The notes under the pieces are model-generated. The model searched no databases and was not told where the DNA came from. It was given only the letters and a program-made list of their open reading frames with translations. 10,021 bases of DNA. Origin: Darwinibacter acetoxidans_A. GTDB taxonomy: Bacteria > Bacillota > Limnochordia > Darwinibacteriales > Darwinibacteriaceae. Position 1 is the stretch's first letter; each line of letters opens with the position of its first letter. A program made the position numbers and the translations under genes. The DNA is taken from assembly GCA_041936745.1 (NCBI GenBank), contig JBHGWS010000088.1, forward strand, positions 1 to 10,021. Reading direction: 5' to 3'. Positions 1 to 6,804 of the stretch are shown piece after piece.

Positions 1-614
1 AAAGTAACATCTTTGTTGTCTTTGTCTGAAAAGCGGAATTTCTCCGCCGTAAGATAAATATGCCAAGCATTGTTATTAGACTGCACCCGAATTTCAACCG
101 GCTCCTTGGCCTTATATAAACCGGGCCCCTTAGTCGCCTCAATTTTCACGGCGGTTGGCTCAATGAAGAAAATGGCAGTAAAGGGGGCGACGTTAACAGT
201 AACATCAACCACCGTTTGATCCCCGGCCTCCGTTGCAAACTTGAGTTTGAGCGAATACTCGCCTGGAGTAAGCCAAATGATCTCTCTGTGAAATAAGACT
301 TGGGCCTCGCTAAAGCCCTCCTTTGTGGTAAAAGCCTTTTTATTTAACCCACCGATTTTTTGCGGCCTTCCTTCTTCAATTTTCAAGTAGGTGTAAGGAA
401 GCAGCGCTTCATCAATTTCGGTAATCTCCACGGTTTGGCTTTCTACCAAAATGGTTTCCGCTGTCAGCCATTCAGCTGCCGCTAAAGAATCGACTATTAA
501 ATTTGAGTGGAAATAATTAAGCTGAGTGCCTGCGGAAACCGGCAAGGCAGCAACTAAAAAAAGGGCCAAAGCCAAAATTAAGATTCTCGTTGTGTTTGCT
601 CTCTCGCTTGACAT
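1..614 (-). CDS. Secreted protein of unknown function, N-terminal part (runs off the window)
   Basis: This is an open frame of 204 codons with no stop before the window edge, so the C-terminus is missing. The ATG at 612-614 is preceded by AGGTGA (621-626) with six bases of spacing. The N-terminus is a typical Sec signal peptide: a short basic region with two arginines, then a hydrophobic stretch at about residues 11-25 (ILILALALFLVAALPV), then a likely signal peptidase I site near VSA-G at residues 26-29. I see no lipobox cysteine. The mature part is rich in alternating hydrophobic and polar residues typical of beta strands and may hold Ig-like beta-sandwich domains; that is inference from composition only. 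I do not recognise the family. It has its own candidate promoter and sits after the terminator of the upstream sirtuin operon, so it is probably transcribed separately. Confidence 0.8.
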   Translation of the reverse strand, partial: MSSERANTTRILILALALFLVAALPVSAGTQLNYFHSNLIVDSLAAAEWLTAETILVESQTVEITEIDEALLPYTYLKIEEGRPQKIGGLNKKAFTTKEGFSEAQVLFHREIIWLTPGEYSLKLKFATEAGDQTVVDVTVNVAPFTAIFFIEPTAVKIEATKGPGLYKAKEPVEIRVQSNNNAWHIYLTAEKFRFSDKDNKDVT

Positions 615-653
615 TTAACATCACCTGCCTTGGCAAACTTTAGAGTCTTGGCC

Positions 654-683
654 AGTATCCTCAATCTAGCATTATCTGGTCAA
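654..683 (-). promoter_or_regulatory. Candidate sigma-A promoter for the secreted protein gene
   Basis: On the minus strand there is TTGACC (678-683), an 18-base spacer and GATACT (654-659). The -35 matches consensus at 5 of 6 positions and the -10 at 4 of 6. Transcription would begin near 647, about 33 bases before the ATG at 614. The rest of the 615-896 gap holds only the sirtuin terminator; I see no riboswitch or RNA gene there. Confidence 0.4.
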
Positions 684-841
684 AACAGACTGAAACTGTA
701 CTCAAAAGAAACTAAAAACCCCATGTTTAACGCGCCGTTTTATTGTGCCAACATTTCCCAAGGCTATACTTTTTCTTGGTAAAATTAGCTGACTTTCCAC
801 AGTATGCAAGATTGACGGGGTTGATTCAAATTTTTATTTTT

Positions 842-876
842 AAAAACAAAAAAACACGGAAGCAGCTCCCGTGTTT
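842..876 (-). terminator. Rho-independent terminator of the sirtuin operon
   Basis: An 8-bp perfect stem (852-859 with 869-876, AAACACGG/CCGTGTTT) encloses a 9-base loop. Read on the minus strand it is followed by a T-rich run (842-851). It lies about 20 bases past the stop codon of the sirtuin gene and separates that operon from the secreted protein gene. Confidence 0.85.
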
Positions 877-896
877 GCTTATTCCCTTATTTATAA

Positions 897-1649
897 TTAA
901 CCCGCCTTCTCAATTTCCTTCTTAAGCAGAGGCAAAATGTTGCCCGCTGTGCCGAGGATGGATAAATCAAAAATTCCATAATAGCTTATCGGATCCCGGT
1001 TAATCAAAATTAATTCAGCATTGTTCCTCTTTGCCATCAGGGGTAAGGCCGCAGCGGGGAAAACCTCCAAAGACGAGCCCACAACAATAAACAGATCGCA
1101 GGCGCAGGCCTCTTCTTCCACCTCTTTCATAACTTCTTGGGGCAGTGCCTCACCAAACAGGACGATCTGCGGTTTAACTAAATTACTGCCGCAGTTAGGG
1201 CAGTTGGGATACGTTTCTTGGAAATCGGGAATTGCTTTTCCCGTTTCACCTTCCCAAAAACACTCTAAACAGTGCAGGCGCCTGAGTGAGCCGTGCAGTT
1301 CCAAAACCCTCCTGCTGCCTGCATCTTGATGCAGGCCGTCAATGTTTTGGGTAATGACTGATCTAATCAGCCCCTGCGTCTCTAAAGCTGCAAGGGCGTA
1401 GTGCCCCGCGTTGGGTACTGTAGGAGCGCCTTTGGGTTTCAGCAGATCTTTTAAAAAATCCCAAAGGTGCCGCGGATCTTTTTTAAACCCTCTTAAGCCC
1501 GCAACCCTCTGCGGATCATATTTCTCCCAAACGCCCCCTTCGCCGCGGAAAGTCGGGATCCCGCTTTCCACCGAAATACCTGCACCGGTAAACACAACGG
1601 CGTGTTCCGCCTCCTCGAGCATTTTCGCGGCACTCCTAATTTTTTCCAC
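897..1649 (-). CDS. Sir2-family NAD-dependent protein deacylase (sirtuin)
   Basis: This gene encodes about 250 residues, the normal length for a bacterial sirtuin. It removes acyl groups from lysines of cytoplasmic proteins, using NAD+ and releasing nicotinamide and O-acyl-ADP-ribose. All catalytic motifs are visible: GAGIS at about residue 22, FRG near 34, TQNIDGLH at 100-107, the catalytic histidine in ELHGS (His119), four zinc-ribbon cysteines as two CxxC pairs (127/130 and 150/153), and VGSS near 190-193. The YxxR motif that CobB and SIRT5 use for succinyl- and malonyl-lysine is not seen where expected (the segment reads WDFLKDLLKPKG), so short neutral acyl groups such as acetyl are the more likely substrates. 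The frame is open to a TTG at 1677-1679, but that overlaps the upstream gene; the GTG at 1647-1649 has an AAGGAAGG site six bases before it and is chosen. It is the second gene of an operon, 16 bases after the 1406-residue activator/dehydratase-like gene, and ends before a strong terminator. Confidence 0.95.
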   Translation of the reverse strand: MEKIRSAAKMLEEAEHAVVFTGAGISVESGIPTFRGEGGVWEKYDPQRVAGLRGFKKDPRHLWDFLKDLLKPKGAPTVPNAGHYALAALETQGLIRSVITQNIDGLHQDAGSRRVLELHGSLRRLHCLECFWEGETGKAIPDFQETYPNCPNCGSNLVKPQIVLFGEALPQEVMKEVEEEACACDLFIVVGSSLEVFPAAALPLMAKRNNAELILINRDPISYYGIFDLSILGTAGNILPLLKKEIEKAG

Positions 1650-1655
1650 TTCTAT

Positions 1656-1663
1656 CCTTCCTT
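1656..1663 (-). promoter_or_regulatory. Ribosome binding site that sets the sirtuin start
   Basis: AAGGAAGG on the minus strand ends six bases before GTG 1647-1649. The longer TTG-started reading (1679) has no comparable site and would overlap the end of the upstream gene, so the shorter product is preferred. Confidence 0.75.
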
Positions 1664-1665
1664 TT

Positions 1666-4600
1666 CTACAAAGCTGCAAAAGCCGCAGAAAGCATCAGCT
1701 TAATTCTGTTCAACTGGTTAATTTCACTGGCCCCTGAATCGTAATCTATGGCCACGATGTTGCTTTCGGGATAAACCCTTTTTAACTCCCTCAGCATGCC
1801 CTTGCCCGTAATATGGTTGGGCAGGCAGGCAAAGGGCTGCATGCACACAATGTTTTTAACACCGCTTTCAATCAGTTCAATCATCTCACCTGTGAGATAC
1901 CAACCTTCACCCGTTTGATGGCCGAGGGAAATGACCTTAGATGCGTTTTTGGCGACTTCCCAGATAGATTTAGCCGGGTTAAAACTTTTGCTTTTAGCTA
2001 AAGCAGCATTGGCGGCTCGGCGGTAAAGCTCCATCACGCCGATTAAAAAGCGGCTTACCAGCTGTTCCGCTTTGGAACCTGCCAGGTATCTATAACGAAA
2101 GTCCATACCGAAGATAGAGTACATTAAAAAATCAATCAAATCGGGCACTACCGCTTCCGCGCCTTCCTCTTCCACCAAACTCACCACGTCGTTATTAGCC
2201 GTGGGGTGATACTTCACTAAAATTTCACCCACTAAACCTACTTTAGGCTTGGTTTCTTTTATCGTTTTAAAGTTATCGAACTCTTTGACCAGACCCCGGA
2301 CAGTCTTTTTGAAATTCCGTATCGTAGGTCGCCTCAGTGATTTCTTGCCGATTTCAACCCATTTTTCAAAGAGCCTATCGGCGGAGCCGGCCTCCTTTTC
2401 ATAGGGCCTGACTCTGTACAAACACTTCATTAAAAGGTCGCCGTAAACCAGCCCCATCATGGAGCGGTGCAAAAGGGGCGGCGTAACCTTAAAACCGGGG
2501 TTTTTCTCAAACCCCTGCGCACTGAGGGAGATCACGGGGACTTGGGCAAACCCCGCATCAGCAAGGGCTTTTCTTAAAAACCCGATATAATTAGTGGCGC
2601 GGCAGCCCCCGCCTGTTTGGCTGATGATTACAGTCGTGTTATTGGGGTCATGCTCGCCGGAATTTAGAGCTTTCAATAGTTGCCCCACAACAATAATTGC
2701 CGGGTAGCAGGCATCATTATTCACATACTGCAAACCGTAATCTACCGCACCTTTATCGATGGCGGGGCAGACAACCATCTTGTAATTTGAGTGATGAAAG
2801 GCCTCTTTTAAAAACCGGAAATGGATAGGCGACATCTGAGGCACCAAAACAGTATGTTTTTCCTTCATCTTTTTGGTGAAGAGTATCCTTTCATAGCCAA
2901 ACTCCTTCACCTCCGGCTTATAATTAGTCCGCTCCCGCTCTAAAACTGCTGCCTTTAAAGACCTAAGCCTGATCCTGGCCGCCCCCAAATTATTAATCTC
3001 ATCGATTTTCAAGCAGGTGTAAATGCGGGAGCGGCTGTCCAAGATTTCCTGTACCTGATCGGTAGTCACAGCATCTAAACCGCAGCCAAAGGAATTTAAC
3101 TGCACCAGTTCTAAATTATCATTCTCGGCAACAAAACTTGCCGCGGCATAGAGCCTGGAGTGGTAAGCCCACTGATCAACGACCCGCAGAGGCCTTGGCA
3201 CTTCGGCCAGATGGGCAACAGAATCCTCGGTTAAAACCGCCATGCCCAAATCGTTAATTAATTCGGGGATACCGTGATTGATTGCCGGGTCGATGTGATA
3301 AGGCCTTCCCGCCAAGACAACCCCTCGGATATTATTCTCCTTAAGATATTTTAAAGTCTCTTCCCCCATTTTAGCCATGTCGCTGCGGAATCTAGTCAGC
3401 TCTGTCCAAGCTTTTTCCACTGCATCTTCGATTTCGCTTGGTTCTATCTTAAAATGAACTAACTCTTCCTGCAGGCGCTCGATTAAACGGCGTTTGTGGT
3501 GAAAAGGCAGGAAGGGATAAAGAAAATTGATGTTTTTTGCCTTCAGAACGGTCACATTGCTGTAAATTACCTCAGGGTAAGAAATTACAATGGGGCAGTT
3601 GAAATGATTGTCCGCATCTTTTTGCTCTTGATGTTCATGCGTTAAGCAGGGGTAAAAGATAACGTCAACACCTTTATCCACCAGATCGACAATGTGGCCG
3701 TGGGCAATTTTGGCCGGATAACAAATAGATTCCGACGGCATGGTTTCCATGCCCTTTTCATAGATCTTTTGCGATGAGCGGGCAGAAAGCTCCACGGCAA
3801 AGCCCAGCTCAGTGAAAAAAGTAAACCAAAAAGGGTAATCCTCATACATATTCAAAACCCGGGGGATCCCGATTCTGCCTCTTTTTGCTTCTTCCAGAGA
3901 GAGAGGTTTATAGTTAAAGAGCCTTTCGTAACGATCTTTGAAAAGATTGGGCAGGTTGTGTCCTGCGGCCTTAATACCCGCACCCTTGCTGCAGCGGTTA
4001 CCGGAAATATAGCGGTGGCCGCCGCCAAAAAGGTTAATGGTCAGCAGGCAGTTATTGGCACAGCCTTTGCAGCGGGTGCGCCTGGTTTTTAGAGAAAGGT
4101 TTTCCAGTTCAGTTTCACTGAGCAGGCTGGAGGCATGCTCTTCTGTGTATCTTTCCTTGGCAATAAGCGCGGCGCCAAAGGCACCCATAATTCCGGCTAT
4201 GTCCGGCCTTATAACTTCTCTTTCCGTTAAAAACTCAAAACTTCTTAAAACAGCGTCGTTGTAAAAAGTGCCGCCCTGCACAACTACCTTCTCGCCTAAT
4301 TCATCTTTGTTTCTCAGCTTAATCACCTTAAACAAAGCATTTTTCACAACGGAATAAGCCAGGCCGGCGGAAATATCACCGACTGTGGCACCTTCCTTTT
4401 GGGCCTGTTTCACACTGGAGTTCATAAAAACAGTGCAGCGGGAACCTAAATCAACCGGGGCGGCCGCCAACAGCGCTTTGTTGGTAAACTCTTTAATATC
4501 TAAGCCGAGAGAGTGGGCAAACGTTTCTAAAAAAGAACCGCAGCCGGAAGAACAGGCCTCATTCAGTAAAATACTGTCAATGGCACCGTCTTTAATGCGC

Positions 4601-5886
4601 AAACACTTCATGTCCTGGCCGCCGATATCCAGAATGAAATCCACACCGGGGCAGAAAAAATCCGCCGCTTTGTAGTGGGCAACCGTTTCTATCTCACCTA
4701 TGTCCACTTTTAGGGCTGCTTTAATTAAACCCTCACCGTAACCGGTAACGGTAGAATTAACTATTTTGGCGTTTTTTGGCAGCACTTTATAAAGATCTAA
4801 AACAGCTCTCCGTACAGACTTTAAGGGATTACCTTCATTTCCCCCGTAAAACGTATGCAAAAGCCGGCCCTCTTCATCGATCAGGGCAGCCTTAGTAGTT
4901 GTGGAACCGACATCTAAGCCTAAAAAGCAAGGGCCTTCGTGCTCTGCAAGATCTTTTCTTTCCACCGCGTAGCGAGCGTGGCGGGCTTGAAATTCCTCAA
5001 GTTCTTTTTGGTTTGCAAAAAGAGCGGGTAGGCGTTTTGCTTCCTCCATGGTAACGGACCGCAAACGCCCTAATCTTCCTTTAATGTCCGCGAAAGGTAC
5101 TTTCTTCCCCTTCGTTGACTCAAGGGCTGCCCCGATCGCAATATAAAGTTGGGGGTTTTCCGGAAAGATAATTTGATGTTCTTTTAATTCTAAAGTCTCA
5201 ATAAACCTCTGCCGCAGTTGGGGGAGAAAATAAAGGGGGCCGCCCAAAAAGGCCACATTTCCCCTGATCGGCCGGCCGCAGGCCAGGCCCGTAATCGTTT
5301 GGATCACGACGGCTTGAAAAATAGATGCTGCCACATCTTCTCTGGCGGCACCTTCATTTAGAAGCGGCTGAATATCTGTTTTGGCAAACACCCCGCAGCG
5401 CGCGGCAATGGGATAAATTGTGGTATGTTTTTCGGCGAGTTTGTTTAAACCGGCCGCATCTGTTTTTAAAAGAACGGCCATTTGATCGATGAACGAGCCT
5501 GTACCGCCGGCACAAATGCCGTTCATCCGCTGCTCTAAGCCGCCGGCAAAAAAGGTGATTTTGGCATCTTCGCCGCCCAGTTCAATTGCCACATCCGTTT
5601 GGGGAAAAGATTCTTGAATTGCCGTTGTACCCGCGATCACTTCCTGCACGAACTCCAGCCCAAGATGCTGGGCAATGCCGATGCCCCCGGAACCGGTGAC
5701 TGCCAAAGTCACTTTGTAAGCGGCAAACTTTTTATAAGCCAGCATTATTAAATCGAACACGGATTTTTTAATATCGGCATAATGCCTTTGGTACCTGCTG
5801 AAAACAAGCCGGTGCTTCTCATCTAGGACCACAATTTTTGCAGTTGTAGAACCGATATCCAGCCCGATATGTACCGTTTTATCCAC
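1666..5886 (-). CDS. Giant fusion: two BadF/HgdC-type activator ATPase domains + DUF2229 + HgdB-like iron-sulfur region
   Basis: This encodes about 1406 residues. In the family, the activator hydrolyses ATP to push a low-potential electron from its [4Fe-4S] cluster into a partner iron-sulfur protein such as 2-hydroxyacyl-CoA dehydratase. Two ASKHA-fold ATPase domains are visible, at about residues 5-260 (GLDIGSTTAK, ELGGEDAK) and 320-580 (GLDVGSTTTK, DIGGQDMK). Each carries the two cysteines of the activator cluster site: Cys125 (GICAGGTGSF) and Cys164 (ARCGVF) in the first, Cys445/449 (ACSSGCGSF) and Cys484 (SRCTVF) in the second. A linker cysteine motif CxxCxxxC with a fourth cysteine lies at 606-632. 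A DUF2229-type region starts near 670 (GIPRVLNMYEDYPF, ESICYPAKIAHG). The rest is HgdB-like, with cysteines in IFYPCLTHE, NSFGCGLDA, NNDACYPA, GGGCRATNY and MQPFACLPNH. The arrangement resembles COG1924 fused to COG3580 and COG3581. The substrate is unknown; no dehydratase subunits or CoA-transferase are adjacent. The GTG start at 5884-5886 is chosen for its ribosome binding site over an upstream TTG at 5905-5907. Confidence 0.9.
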   Translation of the reverse strand: MDKTVHIGLDIGSTTAKIVVLDEKHRLVFSRYQRHYADIKKSVFDLIMLAYKKFAAYKVTLAVTGSGGIGIAQHLGLEFVQEVIAGTTAIQESFPQTDVAIELGGEDAKITFFAGGLEQRMNGICAGGTGSFIDQMAVLLKTDAAGLNKLAEKHTTIYPIAARCGVFAKTDIQPLLNEGAAREDVAASIFQAVVIQTITGLACGRPIRGNVAFLGGPLYFLPQLRQRFIETLELKEHQIIFPENPQLYIAIGAALESTKGKKVPFADIKGRLGRLRSVTMEEAKRLPALFANQKELEEFQARHARYAVERKDLAEHEGPCFLGLDVGSTTTKAALIDEEGRLLHTFYGGNEGNPLKSVRRAVLDLYKVLPKNAKIVNSTVTGYGEGLIKAALKVDIGEIETVAHYKAADFFCPGVDFILDIGGQDMKCLRIKDGAIDSILLNEACSSGCGSFLETFAHSLGLDIKEFTNKALLAAAPVDLGSRCTVFMNSSVKQAQKEGATVGDISAGLAYSVVKNALFKVIKLRNKDELGEKVVVQGGTFYNDAVLRSFEFLTEREVIRPDIAGIMGAFGAALIAKERYTEEHASSLLSETELENLSLKTRRTRCKGCANNCLLTINLFGGGHRYISGNRCSKGAGIKAAGHNLPNLFKDRYERLFNYKPLSLEEAKRGRIGIPRVLNMYEDYPFWFTFFTELGFAVELSARSSQKIYEKGMETMPSESICYPAKIAHGHIVDLVDKGVDVIFYPCLTHEHQEQKDADNHFNCPIVISYPEVIYSNVTVLKAKNINFLYPFLPFHHKRRLIERLQEELVHFKIEPSEIEDAVEKAWTELTRFRSDMAKMGEETLKYLKENNIRGVVLAGRPYHIDPAINHGIPELINDLGMAVLTEDSVAHLAEVPRPLRVVDQWAYHSRLYAAASFVAENDNLELVQLNSFGCGLDAVTTDQVQEILDSRSRIYTCLKIDEINNLGAARIRLRSLKAAVLERERTNYKPEVKEFGYERILFTKKMKEKHTVLVPQMSPIHFRFLKEAFHHSNYKMVVCPAIDKGAVDYGLQYVNNDACYPAIIVVGQLLKALNSGEHDPNNTTVIISQTGGGCRATNYIGFLRKALADAGFAQVPVISLSAQGFEKNPGFKVTPPLLHRSMMGLVYGDLLMKCLYRVRPYEKEAGSADRLFEKWVEIGKKSLRRPTIRNFKKTVRGLVKEFDNFKTIKETKPKVGLVGEILVKYHPTANNDVVSLVEEEGAEAVVPDLIDFLMYSIFGMDFRYRYLAGSKAEQLVSRFLIGVMELYRRAANAALAKSKSFNPAKSIWEVAKNASKVISLGHQTGEGWYLTGEMIELIESGVKNIVCMQPFACLPNHITGKGMLRELKRVYPESNIVAIDYDSGASEINQLNRIKLMLSAAFAAL

Positions 5887-5892
5887 TTTAAT

Positions 5893-5900
5893 CTCTCCCC
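5893..5900 (-). promoter_or_regulatory. Ribosome binding site that sets the start of the giant activator fusion
   Basis: GGGGAGAG on the minus strand lies six bases before GTG 5884-5886. The alternative TTG at 5905-5907 would place this site inside the coding region and has no good site of its own. The GTG start removes seven residues and begins the protein just before the first ATPase motif. Confidence 0.7.
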
Positions 5901-5936
5901 GGCCCAAAAATGGATGGGTAAGATCCCCTTTCTCTT

Positions 5937-5966
5937 ACTATAAGGCATAGAGAGATATTGCGTCAA
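5937..5966 (-). promoter_or_regulatory. Sigma-A promoter of the activator-fusion/sirtuin operon
   Basis: On the minus strand there is TTGACG (5961-5966), an 18-base spacer and TATAGT (5937-5942). Both hexamers match consensus at 5 of 6 positions. Transcription should begin near 5930, giving a leader of about 44 bases before the GTG at 5886. The leader shows no convincing attenuator or riboswitch. Confidence 0.7.
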
Positions 5967-5985
5967 ATTTAACAAAGGATAGGAT

Positions 5986-6010
5986 CAAAAAATCCGGCAG
6001 CTGCCGGATT
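5986..6010 (-). terminator. Rho-independent terminator of the tRNA-Arg gene
   Basis: A perfect 20-base palindrome (5991-6010, AATCCGGCAGCTGCCGGATT) forms a GC-rich hairpin. On the minus strand it runs into six T (5987-5992). It begins 11 bases after the tRNA CCA end and lies just upstream of the operon promoter at 5937-5966, so it isolates the tRNA from the next transcription unit. Confidence 0.85.
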
Positions 6011-6021
6011 GAAGGTAAAAA

Positions 6022-6097
6022 TGGCGACCCCGGGACGAATCGAACGTCCGACACCCACTTTAGGAGAGTGGTGCTCTATCCCCTGAGCTACGGGGCC
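6022..6097 (-). tRNA. tRNA-Arg, anticodon CCT
   Basis: This is a 76-base cloverleaf including an encoded CCA end (6022-6024). The acceptor stem is GGCCCCG paired with CGGGGTC (one G-T pair), followed by discriminator G. The D stem is GCTC/GAGC. The anticodon stem is CCACT/AGTGG with loop CTCCTAA, giving anticodon CCT, which reads the arginine codon AGG. The T arm is GGACG-TTCGATT-CGTCC. It is a single-gene unit with its own promoter and terminator. I saw no duplicated tRNA 3' end nearby, so there is no sign of an integrated element at this tRNA within the window. Confidence 0.96.
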
Positions 6098-6108
6098 GCT
6101 TTCAATTT

Positions 6109-6137
6109 AGTATAGCATACGATGTCTTTAAATTCAA
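6109..6137 (-). promoter_or_regulatory. Sigma-A promoter of tRNA-Arg
   Basis: On the minus strand there is TTGAAT (6132-6137), a 17-base spacer and TATACT (6109-6114). Transcription would begin near 6102, only about five bases before the mature tRNA 5' end. Confidence 0.75.
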
Positions 6138-6150
6138 CGAAAATAAAGTG

Positions 6151-6180
6151 CAAAATCTAAGCCCCGGAGACCCGGGGCTT
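6151..6180 (-). terminator. Hairpin terminator after the tlp gene pair
   Basis: A 9-bp perfect stem (6159-6167 with 6172-6180, AAGCCCCGG/CCGGGGCTT) has a 4-base loop. It lies about 5 bases past the stop of the second tlp gene. On the minus strand the tail reads TAGATTTTGC, so the T run is short; the very stable stem still makes a terminator the best reading. Confidence 0.65.
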
Positions 6181-6185
6181 TCGTC

Positions 6186-6443
6186 TTACCTGCGGCCCAG
6201 TTCGTTAATGGGATCGAACTTAGCCTCTTTTTCCGTGCCAATTATCTTTTCGCTTTTTTCAAGTTCGCTTTCTAACCCGGCAATCATCTCCTTGCGGTGC
6301 TTGTTTTTTTCTTTGATCCTCCTTTGCTCTTCTTCAGGCAAACTGCTTGCTTCTAACCTGTCCTGAGCCTCATCCAGGCGTTCTCTCGTGTTTTCCAGCT
6401 GTTCCTCGGGGCTTTGTGCCCCTTTTTTCCAATTGTCGGGCAT
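6186..6443 (-). CDS. Divergent Tlp-like spore protein (second tandem copy)
   Basis: This encodes an 85-residue, highly charged protein with no cysteine. It aligns with the Tlp protein encoded directly upstream: TRERLDEAQDRLE matches TIENLEEAHETLQ, and IKEKNKHRKEMIAG matches LLEKNRRREEAIAG. It has lost the PDDRSDNVEKL N-terminal signature and has a C-terminal tail of roughly 20 residues ending in INELGRR. Tlp proteins are small acid-soluble spore proteins found in the spore core. The start chosen is ATG 6441-6443, which has AAAGGAGG just upstream; an ATG at 6473 overlaps the previous gene and lacks a good site. It begins 19 bases after the first tlp stop, so the two are co-transcribed. Whether this copy is spore-specific is inferred from position and similarity. 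Confidence 0.8.
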   Translation of the reverse strand: MPDNWKKGAQSPEEQLENTRERLDEAQDRLEASSLPEEEQRRIKEKNKHRKEMIAGLESELEKSEKIIGTEKEAKFDPINELGRR

Positions 6444-6447
6444 AGTA

Positions 6448-6455
6448 CCTCCTTT
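6448..6455 (-). promoter_or_regulatory. Ribosome binding site that sets the second tlp start
   Basis: AAAGGAGG on the minus strand is four bases before ATG 6441-6443. It lies inside the longer ATG-6473 reading, which argues for the shorter 85-residue product. Confidence 0.7.
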
Positions 6456-6462
6456 CAACAGC

Positions 6463-6705
6463 TCACTTTTCATCCTGGCTTTGGCGAAACTCCCATTCGT
6501 CTTGAATTTCTTTTCGTTTCCCGGCGATGGCTTCTTCCCGCCGGCGGTTTTTTTCTAAAAGTGCTTCCCGCTGATCCGGGGGAAGATCCATTTGCAGGGT
6601 TTCATGAGCTTCTTCCAAATTCTCTATCGTATCTGTCACCTGTTCCTGCAGCTTCTCTACATTATCACTGCGATCGTCCGGTTTTGGCTTTTTCCTCTCA
6701 GGCAC
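6463..6705 (-). CDS. tlp: Small acid-soluble spore protein, Tlp family
   Basis: This encodes an 80-residue hydrophilic protein, the usual Tlp length. The family signature is clear near the N-terminus: KPDDRSDNVEKLQ followed by TIENLEEAHETL, and later EKNRRREEAI near residue 52. Tlp is a minor protein of the spore core, made in the developing forespore of endospore formers. The frame is open up to 6768, but that extension would overlap the terminator of the preceding gene. The GTG at 6703-6705 has AAGGAGG six bases upstream and gives the normal family length. A candidate sigma-G promoter lies just upstream, and a second, divergent tlp follows in the same unit. Confidence 0.92.
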   Translation of the reverse strand: MPERKKPKPDDRSDNVEKLQEQVTDTIENLEEAHETLQMDLPPDQREALLEKNRRREEAIAGKRKEIQDEWEFRQSQDEK

Positions 6706-6711
6706 AGCATT

Positions 6712-6718
6712 CCTCCTT
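6712..6718 (-). promoter_or_regulatory. Ribosome binding site that sets the tlp start
   Basis: AAGGAGG on the minus strand lies six bases before GTG 6703-6705. It falls inside the longer possible reading from 6768 and supports the 80-residue product. Confidence 0.8.
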
Positions 6719-6734
6719 CCAGAGAACCTGTCCT

Positions 6735-6764
6735 TAGTTTCTGCCTTCGGCGAAATTTTACTCA
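6735..6764 (-). promoter_or_regulatory. Candidate sigma-G (forespore) promoter for the tlp pair
   Basis: On the minus strand, TGAGTA (6759-6764) and GAAACTA (6735-6741) are 17 bases apart. These resemble the forespore sigma-G elements TGAATA and CATACTA (5 of 6 and 5 of 7 positions). The implied start near 6728 gives a leader of about 23 bases. Forespore expression is known for tlp in Bacillus; its use here is inferred from the match and the position. Confidence 0.45.
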
Positions 6765-6766
6765 TC

Positions 6767-6792
6767 AAAAAAGCACCCTTTTCAGGTGCCTT
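6767..6792 (-). terminator. Rho-independent terminator of the CRP-fold/DUF2225 gene
   Basis: An 8-bp stem (6770-6777 with 6785-6792, one G-T pair) with a 7-base loop is followed on the minus strand by a T run. It is 12 bases past the stop codon at 6805 and lies immediately upstream of the tlp promoter, so it separates the two units. Confidence 0.8.
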
Positions 6793-6804
6793 TTGAAAAC
6801 AAGT

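Noticed and set aside
743..925. Plus-strand 60-codon open frame in the left intergenic gap
   Set aside because: It overlaps the sirtuin terminator and the sirtuin 3' end, has no good ribosome binding site and resembles no known protein.
6022..6097. tRNA-Arg as an attachment site for an integrated element
   Set aside because: No integrase, no duplicated tRNA 3' end and no foreign-looking block were seen around it.
6463..6768. Longer tlp reading starting at 6768
   Set aside because: Its first 21 codons overlap the upstream terminator and the candidate promoter. The GTG at 6703-6705 has a strong ribosome binding site and gives the usual Tlp length.
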